Part shown: positions 25,122 to 33,634 of the stretch, in pieces
Layout: every line of letters begins with the position of its first letter
How positions within the stretch are numbered: the first letter of the stretch is position 1
Origin: Caldifarciminota bacterium
Lineage (GTDB): Bacteria > Hydrothermota > Hydrothermia > LBFQ01
Assembly (NCBI GenBank): GCA_015492295.1
Contig: WGFI01000113.1
Coordinates: forward strand, 1 to 33,634
Direction of reading: 5' to 3'
DNA length: 33,634 nt
Position numbers and translations under genes: made by a program
The notes under the pieces: generated by a model
Seen by the model: the letters and a program-made list of their open reading frames with translations, nothing else
What the model was told of the DNA's origin: nothing
The model's database searches: none

Positions 25122-26552
25122 TCAGAACATTATAACCTTCTTCCAACCGTTTTTATGTCTGATAAAATACACTCCACGCCTTAAACTCTCGGTCTTTCTC
25201 CCATCAACGGTATATATAACGCCATATTCGTTCCTCTGATCCGCGTTGAATTCATTTATATCCAATTCTCCATCGGAAGTCAGGATTCCGCACGAGGAGG
25301 AGTTGGTCGGAGAATCGTAAAGAACATCCTTACCGGATGCGCATCCATCGCACTCTATCATCACCTCCACGCATCCATCGTTATCCGCATCACCTATGGC
25401 GAATCCATCCCCGTACCCTGCGAAGGTCCTTATTAAGGTGCCTGATGAGGAAAGTAGATAGGAATCGTTGGATGACCAAGCGCTGGGTTCCATGAGAACT
25501 AAGATTTCCAAGCCGTTGTATGCGGGCAGGAGATCCGCCAAACCTATTGATCCATAAGGATAAACTCCTCTACCCGATACCGTATATGACCATTCCAAAG
25601 TTCCCGTATTCGCGGTTAAGCTAACCACTTTTCCGCATACATTTCCCGCTATAACCTCAACGAATCCATCCTGATCAACATCACCGACAGCGGGTGCGGA
25701 TCTAACTTCACATCCGGTATTATAACTCCATATAAGACCGCCCGTGAGGCCGTTAAGAGCATACACCCTTCCATCCCCGCTTCCTATTATAACATCAAGG
25801 ATATAATCCCCGTTTATATCAAGCATAGCGGGGCTTGACCATACGCTTCCACCAGTAGTATATGACCACACCAGATTACAGTTTGCGTCAAGGGCATACA
25901 CCTTTCCATCAAAGCTACCTATAACTATCCTATTATCCAGAAGTGCCGCCGTGGATCTTACGGCACCGCCCGTTGTATAATTGCACAGCAGACTTCCATC
26001 TAAACCCCTTAAAACATACACCTTTCCATCATCGGAACCTATCACGACCTCTACGAATCCATCTCCATTTATGTCATAAATCTTAGGGGAGGAGTAAATG
26101 ACACCACCTACATTCGTTCTCCATAGAACGGAGCCATTCGTTCCGCGAAGAGCGACCACCTGATTTGAACCGAGCCTATCATCATCGGTAATAACCTCGT
26201 TCAACCCATCGTTGTTAATATCGCCGACAGCGGGAGCGGGTAGCCAGCCGGTTCCTGATTTTAAAAACTGCCATTCTATGGCACCCGTGGAGCCGTTCAT
26301 GGAAACTATGTACGAGGAATAGCTTCCTATAACCTCGTTGGCACCGTCGTTATCAACATCTGCTATTACGAACTGGGCATAGTTCTCGTATGAACCACCG
26401 CTGCTGAACGATGTACTCCATTTCACATTCCATCCTCCGGAGAAGTCACCTTTCATTATCTGCTCGGATGTATTTAGGGACGCCCCGTTGAACAACTCCC
26501 ATGTTATATGTGCAAAGCTAAAAGGCACAGCACTTACAACTATGCCCATCAT
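25122..26552 (-). CDS. Secreted FG-GAP/VCBS-type beta-propeller protein with C-terminal sorting domain
   Basis: Repeats ADVDNDGANEVI, GDINNDGLNEVI, YDINGDGFVEVVIGSDDGKVYVL, GDVDQDGFVEVIAG; ends LRRGVYFIRHKNGWKKVIMF. Confidence 0.85.
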   Translation of the reverse strand: MMGIVVSAVPFSFAHITWELFNGASLNTSEQIMKGDFSGGWNVKWSTSFSSGGSYENYAQFVIADVDNDGANEVIGSYSSYIVSMNGSTGAIEWQFLKSGTGWLPAPAVGDINNDGLNEVITDDDRLGSNQVVALRGTNGSVLWRTNVGGVIYSSPKIYDINGDGFVEVVIGSDDGKVYVLRGLDGSLLCNYTTGGAVRSTAALLDNRIVIGSFDGKVYALDANCNLVWSYTTGGSVWSSPAMLDINGDYILDVIIGSGDGRVYALNGLTGGLIWSYNTGCEVRSAPAVGDVDQDGFVEVIAGNVCGKVVSLTANTGTLEWSYTVSGRGVYPYGSIGLADLLPAYNGLEILVLMEPSAWSSNDSYLLSSSGTLIRTFAGYGDGFAIGDADNDGCVEVMIECDGCASGKDVLYDSPTNSSSCGILTSDGELDINEFNADQRNEYGVIYTVDGRKTESLRRGVYFIRHKNGWKKVIMF

Positions 26553-26599
26553 AAGAATATATTATAAAGGGGAAAAGGTATCGTGTGGATAACTTCATA

Positions 26600-27085
26600 T
26601 TAGAGATTCTGCATATTCCCTACGGAGCTCAAAAATGCCTGCAAGGCTGCACTTATAAACGTGCTTATAACTATGTTTATAATCCAAAGTATCATATTTA
26701 TTAGAGTTATCCAACCATGAAATTTTATAAAAGATGAGAGCTTCTCCATACCAATGTAAGCGTAGTCGGTATCTCCTGTGTCCTTAAAACGCGAGAGATC
26801 TTTTGATGCTTCCAATAAACTGCTCCCCGTGCGCAGATGTAGTATTATCATAGCCGCCGCGAATATTAAAAATGGAATACCTATCAAAAGAAGAAATATC
26901 AGTATAAACATACGTGCCGCGGTTTCTACGCGTGATATAACACCTACACTAAGGGGTATCAGTACAATTATACCTATAAGAATGGCCAAAATCATCAACA
27001 CACCTTTTGCAAGAAATATTATCGCTATAAATTTAGCCCATCTTAAGTTATTTATAGAACCTTTCAATCTTTCTATATCCATCAT
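26600..27085 (-). CDS. DUF5362-like membrane protein, paralog 2
   Basis: Start trimmed to MMDIERLKGSINNLRWAKF (ATGATGG overlaps upstream stop); SKDLSRFKDTGDTDYAYIGMEKLSSFIKFHGW matches paralog 1. Confidence 0.65.
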   Translation of the reverse strand: MMDIERLKGSINNLRWAKFIAIIFLAKGVLMILAILIGIIVLIPLSVGVISRVETAARMFILIFLLLIGIPFLIFAAAMIILHLRTGSSLLEASKDLSRFKDTGDTDYAYIGMEKLSSFIKFHGWITLINMILWIINIVISTFISAALQAFLSSVGNMQNL

Positions 27086-27411
27086 AGTCTCGCTAAATAC
27101 ACAAAAATCGCAAATATCACCCCTACCGTGATTAATGTCAGAGGTATGAGAATTAACCATCCATAAAGCCTCATAAAGGATGAGAGTCCCTCAATTCCTA
27201 TGTAAGCGTATTCGGGATCACCCAAGTTTTTAAAGCGAGAGAGGTCATCCGATGCTTGCCATAATTTAAGTCCAGCCATTATTGATAGTATCCCCAACGG
27301 CAATGTTATACATCCGAACACTAAGATTGCTCCTTCCAAGATAAATCCTACCGCCATCACCTTTGCCCATATCAAATTGTTCAAAGAATTTTTCAACCGC
27401 TCCGTATCCAT
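27082..27411 (-). CDS. DUF5362-like membrane protein, paralog 1
   Basis: MDTERLKNSLNNLIWAKV...SDDLSRFKNLGDPEYAYIGIEGLSSFMRLYGW. Confidence 0.65.
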   Translation of the reverse strand: MDTERLKNSLNNLIWAKVMAVGFILEGAILVFGCITLPLGILSIMAGLKLWQASDDLSRFKNLGDPEYAYIGIEGLSSFMRLYGWLILIPLTLITVGVIFAIFVYLARL

Positions 27412-27456
27412 AATATGATATTATAAGGACGAAAAATCTCTATAAACGGCCGTTCA

Positions 27457-28413
27457 TCAAACCTTCTCCTTTGCTATCTTTTCAAGTTTTTCAACCAATT
27501 CGGGGAGAACATCTTCCCACTTTGATACCAAACCGTAATCCGATATGGTGAATATAGGGGCTTCGGGATCCTTGTTTATGGCTATTATGTTCTTTGATGT
27601 TCTCATACCCGCCTGGTGCTGTATGGCCCCAGATATACCTATGGCGAAGTATATCAAAGGTGAGACGGTCTTTCCAGTTTGGCCGACCTGATGTGAATGA
27701 TCCACCCAGCCGGCATCAACCACCGCCCTTGATGCTCCATTCGCTACCTTTAAACCCGTGGCCTTTGATAATGCGTCTCTTAATGCTATTATCCACTTAT
27801 GATAATTCTCGGGACTCCCCATACCTCTTCCACCTGAAACGACTATATCCGCTTCCGTAACATCAACCTCCTCGCTGCTCTTCTCATGAATCTCCAAGGG
27901 TTTTGATTTGAACAGCTCCTGAGGAAGCTCCTTGTTAAGTTTTATTATCTCAGGCTCGGTGTCTTCTTCCACAGGTTTGAAAGCGCGGGGTCTGGTTGAG
28001 AGTATAAGAGGCTCACCGTCAATCTTTATATGAGCAAACACCTTGTTTGAATAGAAACCTTTCAAATATACCCCATCCTTATAAGACATAAAGTCGTCAA
28101 GTATAGGAGCGTTGAACATGGCCGCAAGCATACCTCCCAGCTCCTTACCGAAACTCGTAGCAGGAAGTATTATATACTTGGCGTTCTCTTTGGACTGGAC
28201 TTCTTTAATGACCTCCGCCACAGGCCTCGCTATGGGAATACTCAGTCTTTCATCTTCAAAGACATACAGTTTGTTCAGACCTTTGATGTTCTCCGGCTTC
28301 CCTATGAAAACCCCTACGACCTCGTCGGATATACTCCTCGCGAATCCCACGGATTCAAACGATGCCTCCCTTGGAATGCCCTTTACACTCTCAATAAAAA
28401 CCAAGGACTTCAT
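27457..28413 (-). CDS. etfA: Electron transfer flavoprotein alpha subunit
   Basis: VVSGGRGMGSPENYHKWI, GASRAVVDAGWVDHSHQVGQTGKTVSPLIYFAIGISGAIQHQAGMRTSKNIIAINKDPEAPIF. Confidence 0.96.
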   Translation of the reverse strand: MKSLVFIESVKGIPREASFESVGFARSISDEVVGVFIGKPENIKGLNKLYVFEDERLSIPIARPVAEVIKEVQSKENAKYIILPATSFGKELGGMLAAMFNAPILDDFMSYKDGVYLKGFYSNKVFAHIKIDGEPLILSTRPRAFKPVEEDTEPEIIKLNKELPQELFKSKPLEIHEKSSEEVDVTEADIVVSGGRGMGSPENYHKWIIALRDALSKATGLKVANGASRAVVDAGWVDHSHQVGQTGKTVSPLIYFAIGISGAIQHQAGMRTSKNIIAINKDPEAPIFTISDYGLVSKWEDVLPELVEKLEKIAKEKV

Positions 28414-29150
28414 AGCACTTTAACCTCCTCTTTGAGGGCCTTTATAAGCTCATCTACATTTTCAAGTATTTTAACGCCTTTGCGGGGAGGTGGAGGGGTG
28501 AAGGTTTCAATTGAATAGGTGTATTGGGGAAGGTTTATTTCTATTTCCTCAATGGTTTTCCTCTTCGCCATCATTATACCCCTCATATTGGGTAATCTCG
28601 GTTCATTTAAACCCCTTTCAGCGCTTACAACCACAGGAAATTCTGCCTCCCAAACCTCGTTTCCAAGGTCCGTTTCCCTTTCCGCTTTAACTTTTCCATC
28701 AAGATATTCAAGCTTGGTAGCATAAGTTATCAGGTTATAATTCAACTTGTAGGCTACATAAGGAGCCAAAGAGTAGGTGTAGTCATCTATGGTGAGCTTG
28801 CCCAAGATTATCATATCCGGATTTTCGCGCTTGGCCACTTCAACGATAGATTCTCCTATCTGAGAAGGATTCAACTTCCAGAACTCGCTATGCTTAACGA
28901 GTATAGCCCTATCTATACCCATGGCAAGGGCTCTGCGGAGTTGCTCCTTCACCTCATCTCCACCTATGGATACAACGACGGTCTCAGCTCCTTTGCTCTC
29001 TTTGAGTTTAACGGCTTCCTCCACAGCGAACTCATCGTAAGGGTTTATTATAAACGGTACATTCTCCCTGTTTATATCCTTCCCATCGGAAGAAGGTTTT
29101 ATAATTGCGGCGGTATCAGGAACCCTCTTTATAAAAACCATTACCTTCAT
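28410..29150 (-). CDS. etfB: Electron transfer flavoprotein beta subunit
   Basis: MKVMVFIKRVPDTAA, INPYDEFAVEEAVKLKE, ILGKLTIDDYTYSLAPYVAYKL, EPRLPNMRGIMMAKRK. Confidence 0.95.
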   Translation of the reverse strand: MKVMVFIKRVPDTAAIIKPSSDGKDINRENVPFIINPYDEFAVEEAVKLKESKGAETVVVSIGGDEVKEQLRRALAMGIDRAILVKHSEFWKLNPSQIGESIVEVAKRENPDMIILGKLTIDDYTYSLAPYVAYKLNYNLITYATKLEYLDGKVKAERETDLGNEVWEAEFPVVVSAERGLNEPRLPNMRGIMMAKRKTIEEIEINLPQYTYSIETFTPPPPRKGVKILENVDELIKALKEEVKVL

Positions 29151-29181
29151 AAGAGCGAAGATTTTAAGGATGATGGAGTTA

Positions 29182-30819
29182 TCAGTTTGTGGATACCTTG
29201 AAAACCGTCCTCTTATCCCCTCTTAACACCTCAACGAAATAGACACCTCCTTTGAGTGGAACATTTATAATTCCCGCAAACTTATTAAGAGATTTACTGT
29301 ATATCCTCCTACCATCGGGTGAGTATATGTTTATCGTTAAGTTTCCTTCACTCTTTACCCTCAATCTCAGATTCTTACCTATTATGGCGTAATTTATCTG
29401 ACAATCAACGTACCTCTCATCAATTCCGAGTTCATCATCGCTTCCAAGAGGATCAAGACCACAGTTTATCCTTCTTCCTACGACGACATCCTGAACACTT
29501 ACGGTGTAATTGCTAACCGTCATACTAGGAGAATAGACCGCAAAGCTGCCCGAATTTGAGAATGTTGGATAGGTTATAGTAGGATAGTAGTTTCTCCAAT
29601 AACATGTGTCCAAACCGCCGGAATCTGCTGCAACAAGACCATCATAACTCCCGACCACCCATGCGGTTTGATTGGTATAACCTGCCACATAAGGTATTCC
29701 CGTTGATGGTCTCAAATCCATACTCCTTCCACTCTCATCGGCTCCGGAAAGGAGTCTCCTCACCTCCACAACATAACAATCCGTCTTCCTTATCTTCGCT
29801 ATGAATAGGTCATTTCCACCTACACCCAACTGACCCGTGACCCAGTACCAAGTGGGTCCTTCAACGACATCTATTCCGTAATCGTTTCCTGGGGTGGCGA
29901 TCCTCGCCGCGCAAACGAAATACCCTAAGGAGTTGAACTTCATAAAGAGTATATCATCATTGCTACCCGCTATGTGAGTCGTTAGTATGAAACCACCATC
30001 CGATGTGGGCTTACCCCAGGAGAGGGTTATAGCCGAACCCGCTATGTTCCTTGGGTATCTCCTTTGCCAAATCAATCCACCCGATGGGCTAAATTTTAGT
30101 ACTCCCACCTCATAGAAACTCGGAGCGAGGAGGACATAGTTTCCGTCGGTCGTTTCAAAGGCTGTGGTTGCTATATTATCGTCAGCCGCATAATCCACTA
30201 TCCTTATCCACTGCAATCCTCCGGTTGAGTTGAACTTGGCTATAAAACCGTCGGCATCGCTACTTATGCAATTACCCCAACCATCATCAATGTTGTATAC
30301 CAGGATGCCTGCTGTTAAGAAACCACCATCGCTCGTCGGTGACACATCAAGTATTCTGGTTTCTCTATTACTATTCCCTGAGCAACCCCATTGGTTTGAG
30401 AAGTCCGCATGCCTACCCCATAGGAAGTTCCCGGATGAGTTTAAACCGACCACGAAACCGTAGAGTGGGGCGTAGCAGCTGCCGGGTCCCGCTCCACCAT
30501 CGTTGCACCAAGCTCCACCTACAACTATATTTCCGCTGTTCAGCCACACAGTCTTGTACATCCAGTCATCCCTTCCACCCGTATTTCCTATGACTTTTTG
30601 CCAATAAGGGGTTATAAGGACATAATCCTCATCGCTTCCGCTTATGGAGTAAGATATAGTGAATAAACCTAAAACCGGATTGGAACCCCCCCTGAAATCT
30701 ATCGCCCACATCTGATCATAATCCGCTCCTCCGAAGGTTGAAAGCCCAGCCCAGGTTTGAGCTTTTACCGTTCCAAAAACCAAAACCAACAAGGTCAAAA
30801 CCTTAGAAACGTATTTCAT
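29182..30819 (-). CDS. Secreted delta-60-repeat-like protein with C-terminal sorting domain
   Basis: Signal peptide MKYVSKVLTLLVLVFGTVKA; repeated 'GGFILTTHIAGSNDDILFMKFNSLG'-type segments; ends LTINIYSPDGRRIYSKSLNKFAGIINVPLKGGVYFVEVLRGDKRTVFKVSTN. Confidence 0.82.
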   Translation of the reverse strand: MKYVSKVLTLLVLVFGTVKAQTWAGLSTFGGADYDQMWAIDFRGGSNPVLGLFTISYSISGSDEDYVLITPYWQKVIGNTGGRDDWMYKTVWLNSGNIVVGGAWCNDGGAGPGSCYAPLYGFVVGLNSSGNFLWGRHADFSNQWGCSGNSNRETRILDVSPTSDGGFLTAGILVYNIDDGWGNCISSDADGFIAKFNSTGGLQWIRIVDYAADDNIATTAFETTDGNYVLLAPSFYEVGVLKFSPSGGLIWQRRYPRNIAGSAITLSWGKPTSDGGFILTTHIAGSNDDILFMKFNSLGYFVCAARIATPGNDYGIDVVEGPTWYWVTGQLGVGGNDLFIAKIRKTDCYVVEVRRLLSGADESGRSMDLRPSTGIPYVAGYTNQTAWVVGSYDGLVAADSGGLDTCYWRNYYPTITYPTFSNSGSFAVYSPSMTVSNYTVSVQDVVVGRRINCGLDPLGSDDELGIDERYVDCQINYAIIGKNLRLRVKSEGNLTINIYSPDGRRIYSKSLNKFAGIINVPLKGGVYFVEVLRGDKRTVFKVSTN

Positions 30820-31093
30820 AATCCTTTACCCCCGCTTTCCTTATTATTTCCCCCAAGAGCGCGGTATCTATCTTCGCACCGTTTATAACCTTTAAGTAAA
30901 AGGTTCTCTTCAAGGTTGAATACGCCACGAATTGTAGGTAATCCTGAAAGGAACGGTAAATTTCCCTTCTGAGATTCTCAACGCATCTGGAACATGACCA
31001 GAATCCATCATCCCTTATATTCACCCTCCACATATTCACATCCCTTTTAAACACATAAGGATTTGCAATTTGCGTTAAAATGACCATCATCAT
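30803..31093 (-). CDS. Divergent HMA-like small protein with CxxC motif and short hydrophobic N-terminus
   Basis: RBS aggaggtgagat; MWRVNIRDDGFWSCSRCVENLRREIYRSF...TFYLKVINGAKIDTALLGEIIRKAGVKDYEI follows a beta-alpha-beta-beta-alpha-beta order; overlaps next gene. Confidence 0.55.
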   Translation of the reverse strand: MMMVILTQIANPYVFKRDVNMWRVNIRDDGFWSCSRCVENLRREIYRSFQDYLQFVAYSTLKRTFYLKVINGAKIDTALLGEIIRKAGVKDYEIRF

Positions 31094-31114
31094 ATCTCAC
31101 CTCCTATTACGGTA

Positions 31115-31144
31115 ATTATATGGTGGAAAGATTTTCTGTGTCAA
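31115..31144 (-). promoter_or_regulatory. Sigma-A-type promoter (TTGACA-18-TATAAT) for the HMA-like / sorting-domain pair
   Basis: Minus strand TTGACA at 31144-31139, TATAAT at 31120-31115. Confidence 0.7.
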
Positions 31145-31166
31145 GTCAAAAAACCTGATAAAATCA

Positions 31167-32513
31167 TCAAGAGGTATAATAAGCCTTAAATCCCATATCC
31201 CTAAGGATCTTGGCCATCTGCCTACTCTTCATACCTTCCCTGCATATAAATACATAAACCTTATTCCTGTCAAAGGTTTGAACCTTATCCAATACATCGT
31301 AGAAATCAACCTTTTCAAGATCTATAACCTCGGCATTTTTAGGTAATTCCTTTATAAATAACCCATCTTCCGAAAAACTTTCAAGTTGCATATCGTATCT
31401 TTTCGCAGAATTTATAATGGTATCAATAACATTCATCACCTTTTTCTCCTCACGCACTATATCCTGTAAATTTGCCCTGGGTGGTGGGGCGGGGGCTATG
31501 GCGCAGAACTCAGGGATCCTTTCGGAAATCTCGTATGTTCCTATTCGCCTCGCCAAGTCTATAATCTCTTCCTTGTCGTGGAATATAAGCGGTCTAAAAA
31601 CGGGAATGTTTATGCTCTCTTCAATTATCCTTAGATTATGTAGAGTCTGTGTTGATACCTGCCCCAGAGATTCGCCCGTTATAATACATTCGGCATTCAG
31701 ATTCTTGGCCAGTATCTCGCCTAAACGGTACATAATCCTTTTAAGTATTATCAACCTGTACTTCGGTTTTACCTTACTCAACTCCCTCAGAAGTGGCCAA
31801 AATTCAAGAACATAAAGGCTGGGTTCATATCCGTATATCCAATCATTGTAAAGTTTCCTAACCAAGGAAAGCACCCCATCAACATGCTCCTTCCCTCCCA
31901 TGTCAAACAGAACGAAGAAAACCTTTAAACCTCTCCTTAAAGCCATCCATGAGGAAACCGCGGAATCAAATCCTCCAGATATTAGGGATATCGCCTTACC
32001 CTGCGTCCCAACGGGAAAACCTCCGTATCCTCTTATAGTTTCCGTGTAAGCGTATATATCTTCACCGCGAATCTCAACATTCACCTGAACATCTGGGGAT
32101 TCAAGATTTACGCCCTTTGAAAGATCATATAGAACAGAGCCCAGTTCCCTTTCAAGAAATCTGCTTGATATATTTTTATCCCTTACCTTAACCCTCACGG
32201 CAAACTCCTTCCCCTTTACGATGCTGCCGAAGTTCTCTCTTATAAATAGCTTCAAATCATTCAAGGATAAATATCTGGTGTGCAAACTCGGCGAAAAGGA
32301 GCTTACACCGAAGACTTTCTTTATAACATCCCTCACATCCTCGTCCGTAAAAACATAAACCCTATCCCTATCTCTCTTTACATAGGATTTTATACCCGCC
32401 CTTTCAAGGGCATCGCTTATGTTCTTATAAAGAGCGTATATCAGCTGTCTCTTTAAACCTTCACCCTTCGTGAAGATCTCAGAGGAATACCTTACAAGAT
32501 ATACCTTATCCAA
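31167..32513 (-). CDS. thiI: tRNA 4-thiouridine synthetase ThiI with THUMP, PP-loop and rhodanese-like domains
   Basis: THUMP region, PP-loop SGGFDSAVSSWMALRRG, ITGESLGQVSTQTLHNL, IPEFCAIAPAPP, rhodanese loop FICREGMKSRQMA. Confidence 0.93.
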   Translation of the reverse strand: MDKVYLVRYSSEIFTKGEGLKRQLIYALYKNISDALERAGIKSYVKRDRDRVYVFTDEDVRDVIKKVFGVSSFSPSLHTRYLSLNDLKLFIRENFGSIVKGKEFAVRVKVRDKNISSRFLERELGSVLYDLSKGVNLESPDVQVNVEIRGEDIYAYTETIRGYGGFPVGTQGKAISLISGGFDSAVSSWMALRRGLKVFFVLFDMGGKEHVDGVLSLVRKLYNDWIYGYEPSLYVLEFWPLLRELSKVKPKYRLIILKRIMYRLGEILAKNLNAECIITGESLGQVSTQTLHNLRIIEESINIPVFRPLIFHDKEEIIDLARRIGTYEISERIPEFCAIAPAPPPRANLQDIVREEKKVMNVIDTIINSAKRYDMQLESFSEDGLFIKELPKNAEVIDLEKVDFYDVLDKVQTFDRNKVYVFICREGMKSRQMAKILRDMGFKAYYTS

Positions 32514-33477
32514 CCTTCACACTTTCCAAATGCCTTATATATTCATCGGCCATTATTGCGGCCGTCGCCCCATCGGACAATGCATGAACGAGTTGCCTTA
32601 GGGGTTTTATTCTTCCATCGCCCGCAACGAAAAGCCCCGGGGTCTTTGTCTTCGTGTCTTCACCTACAAGGGCGAATCCCCTTTCATCAAGATCAACATA
32701 ATCCTTTATGAGATCATTTACAGGTCTCAAACCTATGTATATGAATGCTCCATCAACTTCAAGAAAACTCTCCTCACCAGTTTTCGTATCTTTGAGTCTT
32801 AAACCTTTGAGAAACTTATCGCCAACGAACTCCACCACCACCTTATTCGTTAAAATTTCGGATTTGGGATTTGATTTGAGTTGTTCAACATAGTATCTCT
32901 GCGCCCTAAACTGCTCTCTACGATGTATGAGATAGAGCTTTCCAACCATATTTAAGAGATAAAGCCCTTCCGTGAATGCCGAATCTCCACCCCCAATCAC
33001 GGCCACGGTTTTGCCTTTAAAGAAAGCCCCATCGCATACGGCGCAGTAAGAAACCCCTCTTCCCGTAAATTCCTTCTCACCTGGAACTCCCAATTTCTTA
33101 GGTTCCGCGCCCGCAGCCCATATAACCGCCTTCGCCCTGTGTTTCCCCTCAGTAGTTTCAAGTATAAACTCATCTTCAACCTTTTTTATGGATAGAACTT
33201 CCGCAAAAATGATTTCAGCTCCAAAATCCCTCGCGTGCTTCTCAAACATCGCCGCAATTTCAGGCCCCTTCGCCCTTATACCCGGATAATTATCAACCTC
33301 ATCGGTCGTTGCTATCTGCCCACCTAACACGCTTTTCTCAAAAACAACAGTTTTTCTCATGGATCTTGAAGCGTATATGGCCGCTCCCAACCCCGCCGGC
33401 CCTCCTCCCACTATGGCTATATCCCATTCATTGCCCTTATCGGATGATTCCAAATCCATCACCTTTACATCCAACAT
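32506..33477 (-). CDS. trxB: Thioredoxin reductase
   Basis: GGGPAGLGAAIYASR, GVSYCAVCDGAFFKGKTVAVIGGGDSA, FVAGDGRIKPLRQLVHALSDGATAA. Confidence 0.95.
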   Translation of the reverse strand: MLDVKVMDLESSDKGNEWDIAIVGGGPAGLGAAIYASRSMRKTVVFEKSVLGGQIATTDEVDNYPGIRAKGPEIAAMFEKHARDFGAEIIFAEVLSIKKVEDEFILETTEGKHRAKAVIWAAGAEPKKLGVPGEKEFTGRGVSYCAVCDGAFFKGKTVAVIGGGDSAFTEGLYLLNMVGKLYLIHRREQFRAQRYYVEQLKSNPKSEILTNKVVVEFVGDKFLKGLRLKDTKTGEESFLEVDGAFIYIGLRPVNDLIKDYVDLDERGFALVGEDTKTKTPGLFVAGDGRIKPLRQLVHALSDGATAAIMADEYIRHLESVKVG

Positions 33478-33539
33478 AAGTTGAAAATTCTAAGGCTGAA
33501 AAACCCAAAGAAACCTTTCCCCTTTAAAATACCGTTATT

Positions 33540-33634
33540 ATGGCAGTGATAAAAATACCAGAAGCATTAAAGGAGAAGCTTGCAAAGGAAGGAAGCGAAG
33601 CCTTAATAGAGGTATTAAACCAGGTTCAAGAGGA
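33540..33634 (+). CDS. Start of a small coiled-coil-type protein, 3' truncated by window edge
   Basis: MAVIKIPEALKEKLAKEGSEALIEVLNQVQE...; open to the window end; TAAAAT box 9 nt upstream. Confidence 0.5.
   Translation, partial: MAVIKIPEALKEKLAKEGSEALIEVLNQVQE

Overview
The window is a gene-dense, AT-leaning bacterial chromosomal segment. Short hydrophobic signal peptides, repeated C-terminal sorting-domain (Por/T9SS type-A-like) proteins and thermostable-looking proteins suggest an uncultured thermophile of the WOR-3/FCB-like type; this taxonomy is inference only. Housekeeping blocks: pheT / coiled-coil / two ZapA-like / rny / rseP / DUF5683 / Memo (+); a PpiD/SurA-like chaperone, deoC and a membrane protein (-); ppdK (+); uvrC, a Met tRNA, OM proteins, etfB-etfA, thiI and trxB (-). 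Accessory blocks: a mer-like operon (HMA, CARDB plus sorting-domain protein, MerP, MerT, MerA) with no visible merR; a TonB receptor-TauE-FecCD permease operon with no ATPase; and an 8-Cys sorting-domain protein that shares a near-identical promoter with hsp20. Main observations: (i) many operon-first genes have a TANAAT box 8-10 nt before the start codon and no Shine-Dalgarno, suggesting widespread leaderless transcription; (ii) an outer-membrane ORF starts 1 nt after the 3' end of a tRNA; (iii) a sorting-domain protein sits inside the mer operon; (iv) a duplicated promoter/dyad is shared by hsp20 and an 8-Cys displayed protein whose mRNA has complementary 5' and 3' UTRs. No CRISPR array, rRNA or transposase was found. 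All calls come from reading the sequence; no search was run.
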